A DNA stretch of 64,000 nt, from assembly GCF_000299875.1 (NCBI RefSeq), contig NZ_AMRK01000004.1:186001-250000 (forward strand), read 5' to 3'. The stretch comes from Celeribacter baekdonensis B30. Its GTDB lineage: Bacteria; Pseudomonadota; Alphaproteobacteria; Rhodobacterales; Rhodobacteraceae. Positions 63,012 to 64,000 of this stretch are shown one piece after another. Each line of letters opens with the position of its first letter. Position 1 is the first letter of the stretch. The notes below the pieces were generated by a model. The model had not been told where the DNA came from and searched no databases. It saw nothing but the letters and a program-made list of their open reading frames with translations. The position numbers and the translations under genes were made by a program.

Positions 63012-63434
63012 ATGGCTATCCAGCGCACCTTCTCCATCATCAAACCCGACGCCACCAAACGCAACCTGACCGGCGCCATCGTCGCGAAATTCGAAGAAGC
63101 TGGCCTGCGCGTGATCGCATCCAAGCGCATTCAAATGACCCTGGCTCAGGCGCAGGTGTTCTACGGCGTGCACAAAGACCGGCCTTTCTTTGGCGAACTG
63201 TGTGACTTCATGATCTCCGAGCCGGTTGTGGTTCAGGTTCTCGAAGGTGAAAACGCCATCGCGAAAAACCGCGAAATCATGGGCGCCACCAACCCGGCAG
63301 ACGCCGCGCCCGGCACCATCCGCGCCGAATTCGCGCTTTCCGTTGGCGAAAACTCCGTGCACGGCTCCGACGCTCCGGAAACCGCCGCGGCAGAAATCGC
63401 TTATTTCTTCTCCGGTCTCGAACTGGTTGGCTAA
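63012..63434 (+). CDS. ndk: Nucleoside-diphosphate kinase
   Basis: Transfers gamma-phosphate between NTPs and NDPs. The 140-residue protein has [21 protein letters not shown], the [20 protein letters not shown] block and the active-site His117 in [13 protein letters not shown]. The sequence is full-length and unremarkable. The ribosome site AGAGG lies at the right distance before 63012. A terminator follows. Confidence 0.97.
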   Translation: MAIQRTFSIIKPDATKRNLTGAIVAKFEEAGLRVIASKRIQMTLAQAQVFYGVHKDRPFFGELCDFMISEPVVVQVLEGENAIAKNREIMGATNPADAAPGTIRAEFALSVGENSVHGSDAPETAAAEIAYFFSGLELVG

Positions 63435-63457
63435 GACCGTTCTGATTTGACACTATG

Positions 63458-63488
63458 AAAGGCCGCTCCATTCGGGGCGGCCTTTTTG
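63458..63488 (+). terminator. Rho-independent terminator after ndk
   Basis: Perfect arms AAAGGCCGC (63458-63466) and GCGGCCTTT (63477-63485), followed by TTGTTT. Confidence 0.9.
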
Positions 63489-63537
63489 TTTGATCCGGGA
63501 TAAGTGAGTATTTGGTCGCGGTAAAAACAGGGACTGA

Positions 63538-63876
63538 TCAACGTCTAAGTCCTGTGCCGATGGTGTCCAAAATCACCTCGATCCCGATGGGCGGCGCCGT
63601 GTCATCGGCCAAGGCGGCACTGACAATCGCATCAAACCGGGCGCGCAGGGCGGTTTTCTCCGCCCCTTTGCAATCATTCCAGGGCCGCCCCTGAAGCCCC
63701 ATCACCATGGCGTAATAGCCGATGAAATGCGGCCGGCTGCCATGGGCCAAAAGCCGGGCATAGGCGGCATCCGGGCCGAGGTCGCGCAGGGCCTCGGCGG
63801 AGGTGATCCCGGCGCGGGCATATGAGGCGTCCGAGGTCGGGCCGAGGTTGCGGATGGAAGAGACGGGAGAGGGCAT
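63538..63876 (-). CDS. TfoX C-terminal-domain protein
   Basis: A 112-residue protein that matches the TfoX/Sxy C-terminal helical domain: SIRNLGPTSDASYARAGITSAEALRDLGPDAAYARLLAHG followed by YYAMVMGLQGRPWNDC. The N-terminal TfoX domain found in full competence regulators is missing. The domain has helix-hairpin-helix-like character, so DNA contact is possible. The ATG at 63876 or at 63891 may be the start. No competence genes are near. Confidence 0.78.
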   Translation of the reverse strand: MPSPVSSIRNLGPTSDASYARAGITSAEALRDLGPDAAYARLLAHGSRPHFIGYYAMVMGLQGRPWNDCKGAEKTALRARFDAIVSAALADDTAPPIGIEVILDTIGTGLRR

Positions 63877-63891
63877 GACGGGCCTTGGCAC

Positions 63892-64000
63892 AGCAGGAGG
63901 GAACGGTTCTGTGAGTGTGCCAAGGCAACGCTACGGGCGTCAAGCGGTCTGATGGCCTCTTTGGGTGCGCGTTACCTCGCGTTACAATGCGGCCCAATCG
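63892..64000. other. Right edge of the window, no gene seen
   Basis: The last 109 bases show no supported coding region, hairpin or RNA gene. The stretch likely includes the promoter of the TfoX-domain gene. Confidence 0.4.

Noticed and set aside
1-64000. CRISPR arrays, rRNA genes, intact insertion sequences, toxin-antitoxin or defence systems
   Set aside because: No regularly spaced repeats, transposase motifs, or known defence domains were seen in the translated genes.

Overview
The window reads as a piece of an alphaproteobacterial chromosome, most likely a marine Rhodobacterales (Roseobacter-group) bacterium. The basis is the protein families and their order (yceD-rpmF-plsX-fabH-ihfA-merR, argS-SPOR-nagZ-scpA-scpB, lptF-lptG-lptD-surA-pdxA-rsmA, yfgM-bamB-der, prfA-prmC-DUF4167), the GC-rich coding sequence, and ornithine-lipid and polyamine genes. 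It is gene-dense and almost entirely housekeeping; accessory DNA is confined to a few gaps.

Layout. 1-4.7 kb: the end of adenine deaminase, a small lipoprotein, and a GntR-family repressor divergent from a puuA-puuB-like polyamine (gamma-glutamylputrescine) pair. 4.7-5.5 kb: no intact gene, but the minus strand carries a frameshifted remnant of a tyrosine recombinase. 5.5-12.3 kb: dusA, a methyltransferase and a two-gene RND efflux operon. 12.3-16.6 kb: a 540-bp leader with nested inverted repeats (candidate structured RNA), then yfgM-like, bamB and der. 16.6-21.7 kb: a lipoprotein, xthA, an HI0933-family flavoprotein, a secreted protein, erpA and dgt. 21.7-31.6 kb: a cation/proton antiporter, argS, a SPOR protein, nagZ, scpA, scpB, a small conserved protein and a membrane diguanylate cyclase. 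31.6-38.6 kb: a long dCTP deaminase, tRNA-Pro(GGG), a large MerR regulator, ihfA, fabH, plsX, rpmF, yceD and divergent bamE. 38.7-43.1 kb: msrB, olsB, an A+T-richer SDR gene with a perfect 16-bp inverted repeat upstream, and an ABC-F ATPase. 43.3-48.7 kb: an outer-membrane barrel, agmatinase-family gene, DUF1499, prfA, prmC and DUF4167. 48.7-57.6 kb (all minus): a membrane-tethered LuxR-type regulator, a VOC protein, rsmA, pdxA, surA, lptD, lptG and lptF. 57.8-64 kb: pepA-holC, a retropepsin-like protease, marC, a second ABC-F, ndk and a TfoX C-terminal-domain protein.

How it works together. Much of the window builds the envelope: BamB, BamE and SurA for outer-membrane proteins; LptD/F/G for LPS transport; OlsB for ornithine lipid; PlsX/FabH for phospholipid precursors; NagZ and the SPOR protein for peptidoglycan. 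A second theme is translation and ribosomes (Der, RpmF, YceD, RsmA, PrfA, PrmC, ArgS, DusA, ABC-F). A third is nucleotide handling (Dgt, dCTP deaminase, Ndk, adenine deaminase). PuuA/PuuB and the agmatinase-family enzyme suggest polyamine turnover.

I found no clear undescribed multi-gene system. The most unusual signals are the integrase remnant, the structured leader at 12.6-12.76 kb (part of which recurs exactly upstream of rpmF), stop-codon-containing tandem duplications at the ends of puuB and fabH, the SDR island, and the membrane-anchored LuxR-type regulator.
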